A stretch of DNA of 64,000 bases from Wyeomyia smithii. Its lineage: Eukaryota; Arthropoda; Insecta; Diptera; Culicidae. The stretch is taken from positions 151,066,812 through 151,130,811 of the forward strand of contig NC_073696.1 in the NCBI RefSeq assembly GCF_029784165.1, in the 5' to 3' direction. Of this stretch, positions 24,662-36,582 are shown one piece after another. The notes beneath the pieces were generated by a model. It saw only the letters and a list, made by a program, of their open reading frames with translations. It searched no databases and was not told the DNA's origin. The first letter of the stretch is position 1. Every line of letters begins with the position of its first letter. Made by a program: the position numbers and the translations under genes.

Positions 24662-25002
24662 AATTTTCTTTGTCTATTTGTCAGATTAAGGATACAAATA
24701 TGCTATGCTGAAGACACGGAAACGAAGAGCCCGCATCTATGCTTACACAAATATTTTGAACCCACAACAAACAAGAATACAATTGCTCTACCAGTTGAAA
24801 AACAAAGTTCCAAAATAGTTTTAAGTCAAAATTGTATCTCCCCTCCTCTCACCTTAAATCCCCACTAGCTCGTAGTCGGCCGCGAGAATAAAGAAAAGGC
24901 CTCCCTCTTTTCCCTGCTAACGTAGAATTAATACGAATTGTACTTGGCTCAGTAAAACAGAAAATGTTTCGTGCCGTGTCAAATAAACTAATTCAAACCT
25001 CA

Positions 25003-25130
25003 AACTTTCGGTTGCTGGAAAACGGCTAAAAATAGTCATTCCAGAACTGAGATGATGCCAAGAGACCAGAGATCAAATCCAGACGCTATTTAAAAATACA
25101 AGATGGCGACTTCCGGTTACAGAAAATATG
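25003..25130 (-). repeat. Zone-B module array, right part
   Basis: Continuation of the array at 19741-19962, starting with the target duplication AACTTTCGGTT. It holds AAGATGGCGACTTCCGGT near 25102-25119 and then meets the 3' end of I-clade copy 2. Confidence 0.7.
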
Positions 25131-25424
25131 TTTGTTTTTAAATAGTTTATTTGACACGGCACGATACAATTTATGTTTAACTGAGCCAAGTACATTTTTT
25201 TTAAATTCTAAATTAGCAGGGAAAAGAGGGAGGCCTTTTCTTTATTCTCGCGGCCGACTACGAGCTAGTGGGGATTAGGGTGAGAGGAGGGGTGTTACAA
25301 TTTTGTTTTTAACTATTTTATATTACAAAATGTATTCATTTGTACGTGGCTAACCAGTGATGTTCTATTTGAGCAGTTTTGGTCTGAGGTGTCTGCGTAA
25401 ACATAGGGATGCCGAGTCTTCGTT

Positions 25425-28400
25425 TTAGTGTCTCCAGCCGGGTGTATCATTCTCTTTCAGTTTGTGACAGAAATTGTATTCTAGCAAATAGATAAAAGAA
25501 ATCATGTACTGGAGATCACCGCTTCCCAGAATGTCTCTAACGGGTACGTTCGGTTGTTTTCCTCGGGCCCGAAGGGAATCTATAAGCTCAGACCTAACAC
25601 CACAGTATTCGGTACACGACCAAACAACATGCTCGATGTCATGGTAGCCATCGCCACAAACGCAGTGATTACTGTCTACAAGCCCTATACGAAAGAGATG
25701 CGTGTTTAACGTATAGTGATTGGACATAAGTCTGGACATCACGCGAATAAAGTCCCGACCTACATCCAACCCCTTGAACCATGCTTTCGTCGATACCTTA
25801 GGAAAAATGGAATGTAGCCACCGTCCCAGTTCATCTGAGTTCCATGATGATTGCCAACTGTTAAGTGTTCTCTGACGCAAAATGCTATAAAATTCATCAT
25901 AAGCAATTGGTCTTTCATAAATATCGCCGTCAATAGCACCCACCTTAGCTAAAGAGTCGGCCTTTTCGTTACCCGGAATCGAGCAATGAGAAGGGACCCA
26001 CGCTAAGGTAACCCGGTAATTTTTATCTGTTAAAGCACTTAAAAACCGCCGTATTTTCCCCAGGAAATACGGGGTGTGCTTCACAGGCTTCATTGATCGC
26101 AGAGCCTCAATGGCACTGAGACTATCTGTGAAGATGAAGTAGTGGTCTATGGGTAGGGTTTCGATGATTCCAAGAGAGTACTGAATAGCAGCAAGTTCTG
26201 CGACGTACACGGAAGCAGGAGCATCGAGTTTGTAGGAGGCCGTAAAATTTTCGTGGAAAACACCGAAGCCAGTGGACTCATCTAGATTAGATCCGTCAGT
26301 GAAAAACCTTTTATCATAACTAACATGTTTAAACTTATTGGAAAAAATCTTAGGGATCTCTTGGGGTCGCAATTGATCCGGGATACCAGAAATGTCTTGT
26401 TTCATGGTGGTGTCGAAGAATATAGCATTATTAGAAGTAGCTAAAAGTGCGACATTGGAGGAATCGTATGAAGAAGGATTAATATCTTGAGCCATATAGT
26501 CAAAATATAAAGTCATAAATCTGGATTGAGATTGAAGGTCGACCAACCTCTCGAAATTTTTAATTACTAATGGGTTCATAACTGTGCATCGAATTAGCAA
26601 CCGGTAAGAGAGATTCCAAAAACGATGTTTCAACGGAAGAATACCCGCTAACACTTCGAGACTCATCGTATGGGTCGACTGCATGCAACCCAAGGCAATA
26701 CGCAAACAACGATATTGTATTCTCTCTAATTTTATAATGTGCGTGTTCGCGGCGGAGCGAAAGCAGAAACAGCCGTACTCAAGAACTGACAATATCGTTG
26801 TTTGGTATAACCTTAGAAGGTCTCCTGGGTGAGCACCCCACCAAGTTCCGGTAATCGTACGAAGAAAATTAATCCTCTGTTGGCATTTTTGTGTCAGATA
26901 CCTAATATGACAAGCCCAGGTGCATTTGGAGTCGAACCAGACCCCGAGATATTTAGCGACTAAAACCTGAGAGATCGTTTTACCCGTTAGTAGGAGCTGC
27001 AGCTGAGCTGGGTTATGCTTCCTAGAAAAAACGACCAACTCAGTTTTCTCCGGAGAGAATTCGATACCCAGCTTAAGAGCCCATTCAGACAAATTGTCTA
27101 AGGTATCTTGCAATGGTCCTTGCAGATCGCTAGCCTTGCCACCAGTAATGGATACAACGCTATTGTCTGCAAGTTGCCTTAGCGTGCATGAATTTGCAAG
27201 ACATTCATCGATGTCATTGACGTAAAAATTATATAAGAGAGGACTTAAACATGAGCCCTGGGGGAGGCCCATGTAACTAATTCGGGAAGTTGTCGAATCG
27301 CCATGTGAGAAATACATATGCTTTTCTGACAACAAATTGAGCAAAAAGTTATTCAAATTTGGTGAAAGTCCCTGCGAATGAAGTTTCGCGCTTAAAACTT
27401 CTACAGAGACAGAGTCAAAAGCCCCCTTAATATCCATGAACGCAGAAGCCATTTGCTCTTTTCGAGCAAAGGCTAGTTGAATTTCAGTAGAAAGCAACGC
27501 TAGGCAATCGTTCGTCCCTTTGCCCCGGCGAAAGCAAAATTGAGTATCTGAAAGTAACCCGTTTGTTTCGACCCATTTGTCTAACCGTAAGAGGATCATT
27601 TTCTCCATTAATTTCCGGAGGCAAGAGAGCATCGCAATCGGCCTATATGAATTGTGATCAGAGGCAGGTTTCCCGGGTTTTCGAATGGCAATAACTTTTA
27701 CCTCCCTCCAGTCGTGCGGAACAATATTTAGCTCAAGAAACTTGTTGAACAAATTCAACAAGCGTCTTTTTGCAGAGTCGGGTAGATTCTTCAACAGGTT
27801 GAATTTGATTCTATCCAACCCTGGAGCCTTATTGTTGCACGAGAGGAGAGCCATTGAAAATTCCAACATCGAAAATGGAGGCTCCTCCGTAGTTACTAAG
27901 AACGCATCGCGAAAGGTCTTCTGTTCCGGTACAGAGTCCGGACAGACCTTTTTGGCAAAATCGAGTATCCAGCGGTCTGAATACTCCTCACTCTCGTTCG
28001 AAACGTCACGATTCCGCATGCGCCTGGCGGTATCCCAAAGAGTGCTCATTGCTCTTTTCATCGACAACGAGTTTACAAACCGCCGCCAGTATCCGCGTTT
28101 TTTCGCTTTCATCAAGCTCTTCATCTGCCTGTCTAGTACCTCGTACTTTCGAAGCAGCTTAACAGAGCCGTACTTTCGGTAGTCTTTATACGCCGAGGAC
28201 CTTCGCGCGTACAGTTCAGAGCACTCTTTGTCCCAACACTTGGTAGGAGGACGCCGTCTAATCGTTACCCCGGGTATCGGTTTCGTCTGAGCTTGAGTCG
28301 CGGCGTCGATGATCAAGCCAGAAAGGAGCGCGTATTCTTCCTCCGGAGGAAGTACCTCGTAGGACTCGATGGATTCCACAATAATCGTCTTATAAGACTT

Positions 28401-29052
28401 CCAATCAATATTACGTGTGAGGTCATACGCAATATTGATTGGATCCGTTGGAGTTGATCCATTAGCAATTGAGATAACGATTGGTAGGTGATCACTACCG
28501 TGGGGATCATTGATTACTTTCCACCGGCAATCTAACGCTAGTGATGTCGAGCAAAGGGATAGGTCAAGCACGCTTTCACGTGCTGGAGGATACACAACGA
28601 CCCCCATAGCGAACAGTAAGAGTTAAAATCTCCCAATATCAAACAAGGCGCAGGAAGCAACTCTGCTATTTCAGTAAGTTGCCTCTCTTCAATCCGCGCG
28701 GATGGAGGGATATATATCGAAGCAAGGCATAGGTCTTTTCCATTCATATTCGTTTGAATGGCAACGACTTCAATATTTGAGATCGAGGGGAGATCGATTC
28801 TGAAAAAAGAATAGCACTTTTTGAGCCCTAAAAGTACCCCTCCACCGTGTGAATCTCGATCTCGACGAAATATGTTGAAATCGTGGAAATTGAGTTGATC
28901 GTTTGAATTGAGAAAAGTTTCACAGAGCGCAAACGCATCACAATTGTGTTTGCTTATCAAATGTGAAAATAGATCGAATTTGGGGATTATACTTCTGCAA
29001 TTCCACTGTAATACAGGATAAAATTCCTAACCTCTTTCGACGTATTAGTCAT
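25425..29052 (-). pseudogene. I-clade LINE ORF2, copy 2, with long open RT-RNase H
   Basis: From 28607 down, 1060 codons are open: the end of the endonuclease (SDHLPI at residues 38-42), RT (FMDIKGAFDSV about 390, GLPQGSCLSP about 447) and RNase H (TDGS about 770, WVPSHC about 870). Two defects stand out. First, the catalytic RT box reads LADNS instead of LADDS: GAT to AAT at 27162-27164, which should remove an essential metal-binding aspartate. Second, about 90 bp of the endonuclease are missing at about 28600 relative to copies 1 and 3, and the N-terminal part is in another frame (28538-28960); the first codons after the ATG at 29052 are also frameshifted. The C-terminal cysteine-histidine cluster is kept. 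Confidence 0.88.
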
Positions 29053-30443
29053 CAAAAGATATGATAGCTGAAATGAGGGGCCAATTTGCTACAAGTTGCT
29101 TCAAAAAGGTTTTCACTGTAGGGAGAAGGGCAAGAAGAATATTTCGGAGAGGATCTGGTATATTGAATGTTTTAAATATCCAGTCCACAATATCAGAGAA
29201 TTTTATAAACCCTGTTTTTTTTTATTCTCTGGTCGCGAAATGGGAGCACGAGGGGTTTTTAGTGACCCGGAAGCTGTGGGTACTCCTGGTTTGAATTGAA
29301 ATTAAAACCGGGGGGTACCTGCTTCGGTTTTTCCTCACCGCTTCCATTACGTGTTGTTTTATCTATCATTCCGCTAGGGGTTATCTTACGACCTTTACGA
29401 GAAAGATTAGGAGAGTTATTCATTCTCCTCTTCCTAGATCCTTCAGGCAAAGTATAAGAACACCCTTCGACGGGATCGTCAGATGTACCCCCATCGGTGG
29501 GCAAAAAGGAAAAGATGTTTCCCGTCGACGGTGGCTCAGCTCTCTTCAGCATTTCTGCGAAAGAGCGCTTTGATCGTTCCTTGAGGGAACGCTTTATTTT
29601 CTCCTCGCGCTGTTTGTATGCGGGACATGCCGAAAGATCATGCCGAGGGCCCTCGCAATAAAGACACTTCTCAGTGTCTTCGTTGCAGACGATCTCAGCG
29701 TGATTGTTTCCGCACTTACTGCAGCGTGCCTTGTTGCAGCAATAGGTGGCTGTATGACCCAACTGCTTGCAGTTCTGGCAGTGCATGACCCGCGGTACAA
29801 AAAGGCGTACAGGCAGACGAACCCTGTCTAGAAGGATGTAGTTCGGCAATGCAGATCCAGCAAAGTTCACCCGAAAGGAATCCGAGGGGGAGAATTTCTT
29901 CTTCCCCTATTCGATGGATACTGAATGTAATTGCTTACAATCGAGTATCTTTACACTTTGCATCACAGAGTATTTAAAACAGCCCACTCCGTGACGCAAA
30001 ATGTCATCGACAGTGAGATTCCCCTCGGTAACCACACCGTCGATCTCTACATCCTTGGCAGGGATGTACACGCGATACTCTCTCGTGAAGAGCTCGCAGC
30101 CAGCAATCGCGTTTGCTTGCTTTAAGCTATTCACGACAACTCGCAATTTGTTCGGCCTAACCTTTGTAATTTCGGTTACGTCCGAAAACTTTTTTGCCAA
30201 GTCTTTGCCAATTTGAATAATGTTCAAAGGCTTATTTATTGGCCTGAAGAAGACAACGTAGGGACCTTTCGAGTTATCTGGGTAAGCTTTTACCCTTACT
30301 TCTGGTACCCTTGGTACAGGGCTAGGTAAAGGGGAGGGTATATGGGAAGGTACAGGGGAATTGATGGGTGAGATTTCAATCTCTTCCCCATTTGTTTCGA
30401 TATCCAGGAATAGTTCCATCTGCATATCATCCATTTTATTCAA
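29045..30443 (-). pseudogene. I-clade LINE ORF1 (Gag-like), copy 2
   Basis: This copy alone shows the true ORF1 start (MNKMDDMQMELFLDI at 30443). A proline-rich segment (SPINSPVPSHIPSPLPSP) is followed by an RRM-like region (FFRPINKPLNIIQIGKDL), then three zinc knuckles (CQNCKQLGHTATYC, CSKCGNNHAEIVC, CLYCEGPRHDLSAC) and a basic tail. Damage: an in-frame TAG at about 29904-29906 where the other copies have a GAA codon, and a 1-nt deletion near 29270 that shifts the C-terminal part. The upstream start was chosen because the frame is open from there and matches the upstream part of copy 3. Confidence 0.85.
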
Positions 30444-31090
30444 ATTGGCAGGAGCAATTTGCTCTACCGCAAACTAACGGTAAAATACCAGGACAAGATG
30501 GGGTGTCAAATTATTGGTAATTAAATAAAAAAACAATTTGCCAAAATAAGATTATTTGAATACAAAAAAAGACAACCGTAAATGAAATAATAAAAATAAT
30601 AATATTGAAAGTAAATACTTCACCAAATTTTCGGGGTTGCTGCCTCCACGACCTGCTAACTGGATTAATCCTGTGTTGAGCGACGTGGCAGAATAAAAAT
30701 ACTCCAACTGCAGGTTGAACAAAGCGTCTCGGCAAAACGAACAATGTTCCAACAGCGGCTGCAAAAGTCGTCACCGCCGCTTGTGGGTAGCCGGCGCCTG
30801 GCGACGCGGGGGGAACCGCTCTTTCTGCTGGCTTTTTTTATTGTCACTGCACCGACAACACAAGCAGTACGGATACCGTCTGCGCACAATGTCGAAATCT
30901 TTTCTCCGGCTGCTGGACGGCTATGTCTAGTCCGCACCGGCACCGAAAAGCACAAGCGATAAACGCACCGACCGAATACAAAGCTGTATTGTTTTATCGG
31001 GTGATCAGCTAACGGAACGTTGAAAAATGCTTCCTTTCTCGGCGATAGCAGAGGAGCGAATGAGATTTTCGTGATTACTCGGTTGAATTT

Positions 31091-32142
31091 CTCCAAATTT
31101 TTTATTTTATAGTCGTTCAGCTTCGACATCATGTATCCCCACGAAATAATCCAGTGGATTCAGACACGTAGACGACGGAGGCCATTCATTCTTCGAAATG
31201 AAATCGGTCAAGTTTTCCTCACACCACGCCTGAACAACCTTTGCGGTGTGGGATGGGGCGCCATTTTGCAGGAAGCCGTAGTAATCGTCTTCAAACAATA
31301 GTTCAGCTTGAGGCAGAACATTTTCATTCAAAACCGTGTCCAGGTAGTACGCTGCGTTGATTTTGACCCCTTTATCGATAAAAATAAGAGGCAGTTTACC
31401 TCTCTTGCAAATGGCTCCCCAAACCATCACTGACGTCTTATTTTGGAACCGGGAAACGTTCAGCTCGTCCGCAGGAGCTTGCCGTAGGCTCACACTCCAA
31501 ACTCGATCATTTTGGCGATTGACTGTTTGCTCCAAAACGAACAGCTTCTCGTCCGAAAAAATAATCTCGTCATCTGCGCGCCAACCGACAACCGAGCAAC
31601 TCCCGCGACCGTTGGTACCTCTTGTCTTTTGTAGCTTTGGTAACCCCATGAACCACCTGTTTTTTGTACGGTGTAAGTTTTAAATCCTTGCGCAGAAGCA
31701 GGCGGATTGATTCTAGGTTCATTTTAAGGTTCCTGGCCAGCTTTCGTGCAGATTGGGCGGGATTCCGGCGAATCCGGTCTCGTATAATCTTTTTCAGCCT
31801 TGGAGTTCTCACAGACCTTGGTCGTCCAGATCGTGCCTTGTGCTCGGTCTCTAGGTACCGATTTATGGTCCGGTACACGAATTTCCGGTTGATTCCGAGC
31901 GGTTTTAGGTGTTTGAATATGTGTCCGGGTTTATATCCTTTCACATATTCAGCGATAACAGCTGCTCTTAACTCTGCCTTGGCTTACAACTCAATGTAAA
32001 CAAACTGCACAGAAACGAAACTCTGCCGCTTTGGGCAGCAAAGTTAACCCTTTCATTTGACATATAGATGGCACCAGAGAGATGCAACGTGTAGGCTACA
32101 GGTGACCCCAAAAAAGTGTGACCGGACTTTTTTGTCACCGTG
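31091..32142 (-). mobile_element. Mariner-like element (maT/DD37D type), truncated
   Basis: The right terminus reads, on the minus strand, CACGGTGACAAAAAAGTCCG, and is flanked by TA at 32143-32144, as expected for Tc1/mariner insertions. The opposite terminus is missing: the transposase frame runs into presumed I-clade 5' UTR near 31090. Confidence 0.65.
31107..31980 (-). pseudogene. Mariner-superfamily transposase, catalytic mutant
   Basis: Cut-and-paste transposase remnant. The N-terminal part is helix-turn-helix DNA binding (YKPGHIFKHLKPLGINRK and a GRPRSVRTPRLKK linker). The catalytic part has FSDEKLFVLE (first Asp), FLQNGAPSHTA (second position) and NPLDYFVG (third Asp). There are 37 residues between the second and third positions, which indicates the DD37D (maT) group. 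The second catalytic Asp is Asn here (AAT at about 31266-31268), so the protein would be inactive. The two halves are in different frames, with the shift near 31600, and the C-terminus degenerates before the LINE junction. Confidence 0.8.
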
Positions 32143-32144
32143 TA

Positions 32145-32569
32145 AATAGCCCACTATACTTCAAATAGGGAAAATATAACTCAGTGTCATCCTTATTTAG
32201 GAAGCATTTTTTAACGCGAATTTCGAAAAGTTTACGAGAGAGTGATAAATTAAAATATATGAAAATTTATATGTGACGTTTTGCGTGGAAAATTTTCACG
32301 AATATTTTGAACGGTAAAATGATTTCACGAAGGTGAGAAAATTGATTGATTTGTGATCTTATGATAATATATATATCGAATTTATTTTTCAGTAACAAGA
32401 CTCTCTTTGAGACTAACTAATTTTTGAGCTGCGGCAAAGAAAACGTAAGGCAAAAACTAATCTTTGGACTTTGTTTAGGGGCTTAAAAGTTTCGTCTCTC
32501 CGAAAAATGTCCTCATACAAAATTTCAACTCAATCGAACTTAAGGAGCAGTGCCTCAAATTGGCTGCTT
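32145..32569. other. AT-rich spacer
   Basis: No gene recognised. It lies between the mariner-like terminus and the left arm of the foldback. Parts may be an outer extension of the foldback element, but I could not align them to the right arm. Confidence 0.3.
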
Positions 32570-34385
32570 TGAATTTCACTTTTTCGACTGATGGCGAAAG
32601 GGTTCATGCAATTGTCGATAAGGAAGTTTTTGTTGATACCAAATATCTTAGACTTGCGTAAAACGCCGAGATCTGGTGTTTTCTCGAAAATAAAAAAAAA
32701 CAATAATCGGAAAAACTCGACTTTCTGGGACTTTCACTCATTTCACTTGTCACATTCTCATTTTCACTTCACTGTCAATCTCACTTCATGAAGCTAACTT
32801 TTGTCACTTCACTTTAGATGGAATCGGAAATAGGTCTCAAAAAATGAAGTGAGCGTGAGAGTGAAATATTCCGTAAAACGGGGCGAATAGAAACAGTCTG
32901 CGATACATCTTGCAGTGTACAAAAAATACTATAATGTATAGAATGAATATAAAAGTTTTAAAACATGGGTCTTGCCTCCCTTTATTAAGGGTAAAACGTC
33001 CATTTTGATAAAATAAGTAATTCATTGTTTTATTGAAAAAATAATGCATGTTTCTATTCACCCCGCTGTGGGGCGAATAGAAACACTCGCCAATAAAATA
33101 CGTTTTCCTTGTTCTGATAAAAAATTTTAGTTTTAATTTGAAGAAAACAGAACGATTGCATCATATTTATTGATATGAGAGGCAAGAAAACGATATAAAA
33201 TATCAAAAATGTTCGGTTTATTACTTCATGTTTGTTATCTTATGAATGAATATGTTCTATTAGAGTTCTTATTAGGAACAGAAGGACTCGGGGTTGGGTC
33301 AAGCATTTCCACCGGTCTGGCATCTTCCGGTGTTTCATCTAGGACACGACATCCGGGAACATTTTGTCTTGGCGGAACTGAAACCTTGATTCATATCTCT
33401 CGGGTCAGTCCATGTCGAGCATCATGCAGCAGATAGATCAGACTTTCATCACGTTTTTGGGAACTAGCGTGGTTGTCTATTGGATTGAAATCTAAAGGTA
33501 ACATCCGATTTATCACAGAGTAGTTGATTCTATATTAATATTTCGTAACCGCTTGACAAGGAAACAGATTTTTTGCGTAAAATCTCAACAGCAACAGGCG
33601 GAGCGAATACGTTTTTGGACTTTTTTGTTGGTAAGTCCTGACCATGATGGGCTGAAAATGCACAAAATATGTTTCAGACATCATTTTACATATAAAACAT
33701 TATAGCATTTCTCAAATCCACATGTTTTGGTACAAAAAAAGCCGCTACGGCATTATTTCTATTCCCCCCGTTGATCTGAGAACCACGAGTTTTCCATGAA
33801 ACATAGGTAGCGTGGTGATTAATATCTTACGGCAATTCTTTAATTTACCGTAAAAACTTGAAATGCTTAGCAACCGACCCAGTATATCACACGAACAAGT
33901 TCTAAGTGAAGCAGAATGGCTTCCACAGACAAAGTTTTTGGTACTCGGAAACATTCAGAATTTGAGCCCCCATTTTGCATTTTTTTAAGCAAACCGACAG
34001 TATTGCTGCTAACCCAAATAGGTTTGCAGGACTTGTTTACTATTGAACTATCCAAAAAAATATTTTTGTATGGTTTTTAAATGTAATCAAAGACTTAAAA
34101 TCGCATTTTTCAAGTTCGGAAGTTTTGTTTCTATTCACCCCACTGTTTCTATTCGCCCCGTTTTACGGTATTTCACTGTGAGGTAACTCCCGTGAAAAGT
34201 ACCATTGGCTTAATATCGCACTTCAGACATAAAAGTTATAGCATTGCAATGTTCGGAAATTTGTAGTACTACTTGGGGACTACAAGTTGGTCATACATCG
34301 TTTCTCAAAATTGTGCTGATGGATTTGGTGGAGCTATCGGTAAAACGAAACTGCAACCGAAAAAACTCCCACAAATTGAATAGGG
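32570..34385 (-). repeat. Foldback element, left arm (interrupted)
   Basis: Reading from about 32570, this matches the reverse complement of 34785-35310. Shared phrases include CACTTTTTCGACTGATG, AACTCGACTTTCTGGGACTT, TTTTGTCACTTCACTTTAGA, and then CTTCAG-CATAAAAGTTA and TTTGTAGTACTACTTGGG nearer the centre. A 1.3-kb TIR element at 32871-34168 splits the arm. Without that insert the arm is about 520 bp. Confidence 0.75.
32871..34168. mobile_element. Nested TIR DNA element, 1.3 kb
   Basis: The termini are inverted repeats of at least 26 bp beginning CCGTAAAACGGGGCGAATAG (32871-32896 and 34143-34168). A TATT on each side (32867-32870 and 34169-34172) fits a 4-bp target duplication. GGGGCGAATAGAAAC recurs inside near 33070, and related phrases lie near the right end. 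No transposase frame was recognised, so it is probably non-autonomous; the superfamily is unknown. Confidence 0.75.
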
Positions 34386-34784
34386 TATTGTATCATGATC
34401 CGACCAATTCAGACTATTTTCAAGGTACATCGCTTTTCAAGTCACATTTTCACCATTATTATTACATGTGATCATAAATAAAATACATTTAACGGAAAAG
34501 TCTATCTGTCTAGTTTACAAAAATAACAATTTATAGCAAATCCGACGTAAATTCATTTGAATATATCGTTTTTCCTAATCATAGAATTTATATCATGAGC
34601 CAACCAGGGTGAATCATGATCGGACCAAAAAATGTATCATAATCGGACCAGTGTGCTTCTGAGACTTCAAGCGATTTTCCGCTTCGCGTGCTGGGCTTTA
34701 CGTACATGGTTTCTAAGTGATTCTATAAATATTATCAAACATTTTTCATAAAATTGCGAAAACGTTATGAATTATATTTGAGTT
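34386..34784. other. Foldback spacer with ATCATGATC motifs
   Basis: The loop of the foldback, AT-rich. It has three copies of a motif like TATCATGATCCGACCA (about 34393, 34612 and 34638). No coding sequence was seen. Confidence 0.5.
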
Positions 34785-35430
34785 ACCAATACGGCAATTT
34801 GCTTATTCAATTTCTGGGTGTTTTTTCGGTTGCCGTTTCGTTTCACCGATAGCTCACTCCACCAACACAATTTTGAGAAGCGATGTTTGACAAACTTGTA
34901 GCCCCCAAGTAGTACTACAAATTTCCGAACATTGCAATGCTCTAACTTTTATGCCTGAAGTGCGATATCCGGCCAATGCCACTAATTACGGGAGTTTCCT
35001 CACGGTGAAATATATTTCACTTTCACGGTCACCTCATTTTTTGAGTCCTATTCCCGACTCCATCTAAAGTGAAGTGACAAAAATTAGCTCCGTGAAGTGA
35101 GATTGGCAGTAAAGTGAAAATGAGAAAGTGACAATTGGAATGAGTTTCCGAGCACAAAAATTTTGAAGTCCCAGAAAGTCGAGTTTTCCGATTTTTTTTC
35201 GAGATAACATCAGATATCGGCGTTTTCCGCATTTCTAAGATGGTATCAACAAGAATTATCATATCGACAGTTGCATGACCTATGCTTTTCGTCATCAGTC
35301 GAAAAAGTGAGACTCAAAGCGATTAATTTGTCACTCATAATAACCCAGATTTTACAACAGTTGTAACTTTGCGACGTTTTTTACCTACGTGAGAGCATTA
35401 ACTTCACTCTGTTTTCACCGCGAAGTGATT
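34785..35430 (+). repeat. Foldback element, right arm (MITE-related)
   Basis: Reverse-complement partner of the left arm up to about 35310. From about 34985 onward it is also homologous to the MITE at 53227-53784: both begin with an ATTACGGGAGT terminus and a GGTGAAATATATTTCAC palindrome and share CCCAGAAAGTCG and CTCATAATAACCCAGATT. Confidence 0.75.
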
Positions 35431-35641
35431 CTCGCAATTATTATAATTATTATTTATTATTATTCATCTGACACGTTATATATATTGTGGGTCCTTTGTG
35501 GGTGGGCTTTGTGGGTCCATTAAATATACTCCGATCAACTTCAAATTTTCGTGGCTTATTGTAGAGGTCAAAAGGAAACTTTTTCAGCCCGGCGCTCTTT
35601 AAGATCGATAGTTTAAAAACGGCCATATAAAATATGGCTAC

Positions 35642-36080
<439 letters not shown>

Positions 36081-36580
36081 NNNNNNNNNNNNNNNNNNNN
36101 NNNNNNNNNNNNNNNNNNNNNNNNNNNNNNNNNNNNNNNNNNNNNNNNNNNNNNNNNNNNNNNNNNNNNNNNNNNNNNNNNNNNNNNNNNNNNNNNNNNN
36201 NNNNNNNNNNNNNNNNNNNNNNNNNNNNNNNNNNNNNNNNNNNNNNNNNNNNNNNNNNNNNNNNNNNNNNNNNNNNNNNNNNNNNNNNNNNNNNNNNNNN
36301 NNNNNNNNNNNNNNNNNNNNNNNNNNNNNNNNNNNNNNNNNNNNNNNNNNNNNNNNNNNNNNNNNNNNNNNNNNNNNNNNNNNNNNNNNNNNNNNNNNNN
36401 NNNNNNNNNNNNNNNNNNNNNNNNNNNNNNNNNNNNNNNNNNNNNNNNNNNNNNNNNNNNNNNNNNNNNNNNNNNNNNNNNNNNNNNNNNNNNNNNNNNN
36501 NNNNNNNNNNNNNNNNNNNNNNNNNNNNNNNNNNNNNNNNNNNNNNNNNNNNNNNNNNNNNNNNNNNNNNNNNNNNNNNN
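36081..36580. other. Assembly gap, 500 N
   Basis: Exactly 500 unknown bases. The round number suggests a placeholder rather than a measured distance. It removes the 5' end of I-clade copy 3. Confidence 0.98.
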
Positions 36581-36582
36581 GT

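Larger units (their letters stand above)
19963..25002 (+). mobile_element. I-clade LINE, copy 1 (5'-truncated)
   Basis: A non-LTR retrotransposon inserted into a zone-B array. An 11-bp target-site duplication, AACTTTCGGTT, flanks it at 19952-19962 and 25003-25013. It starts inside ORF1, so it arrived 5'-truncated. It contains ORF1 and ORF2 and a 3' UTR with a segment shared with the other two copies (near 24838-24990, with TCGTAGTCGGCCGCGAG), ending GTCAAATAAACTAATTC. The presence of an RNase H domain and three CCHC knuckles places it in the I clade. Confidence 0.9.
25131..31090 (-). mobile_element. I-clade LINE, copy 2 (with 5' UTR)
   Basis: The most complete I-clade copy, on the minus strand and tail to tail with copy 1. 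It has a GC-rich presumed 5' UTR (about 30444-31090), ORF1, ORF2 and the shared 3' UTR segment ending near 25131. The 5' limit is inferred from where the mariner-like transposase frame stops making sense. Its 3' flank is a zone-B module while its 5' flank is a mariner remnant, and I could not find a target duplication. Confidence 0.8.

Noticed and set aside
27685..28182. 165-codon plus-strand ORF
   Set aside because: Antisense shadow of I-clade ORF2; the same shadow recurs in the other two copies.
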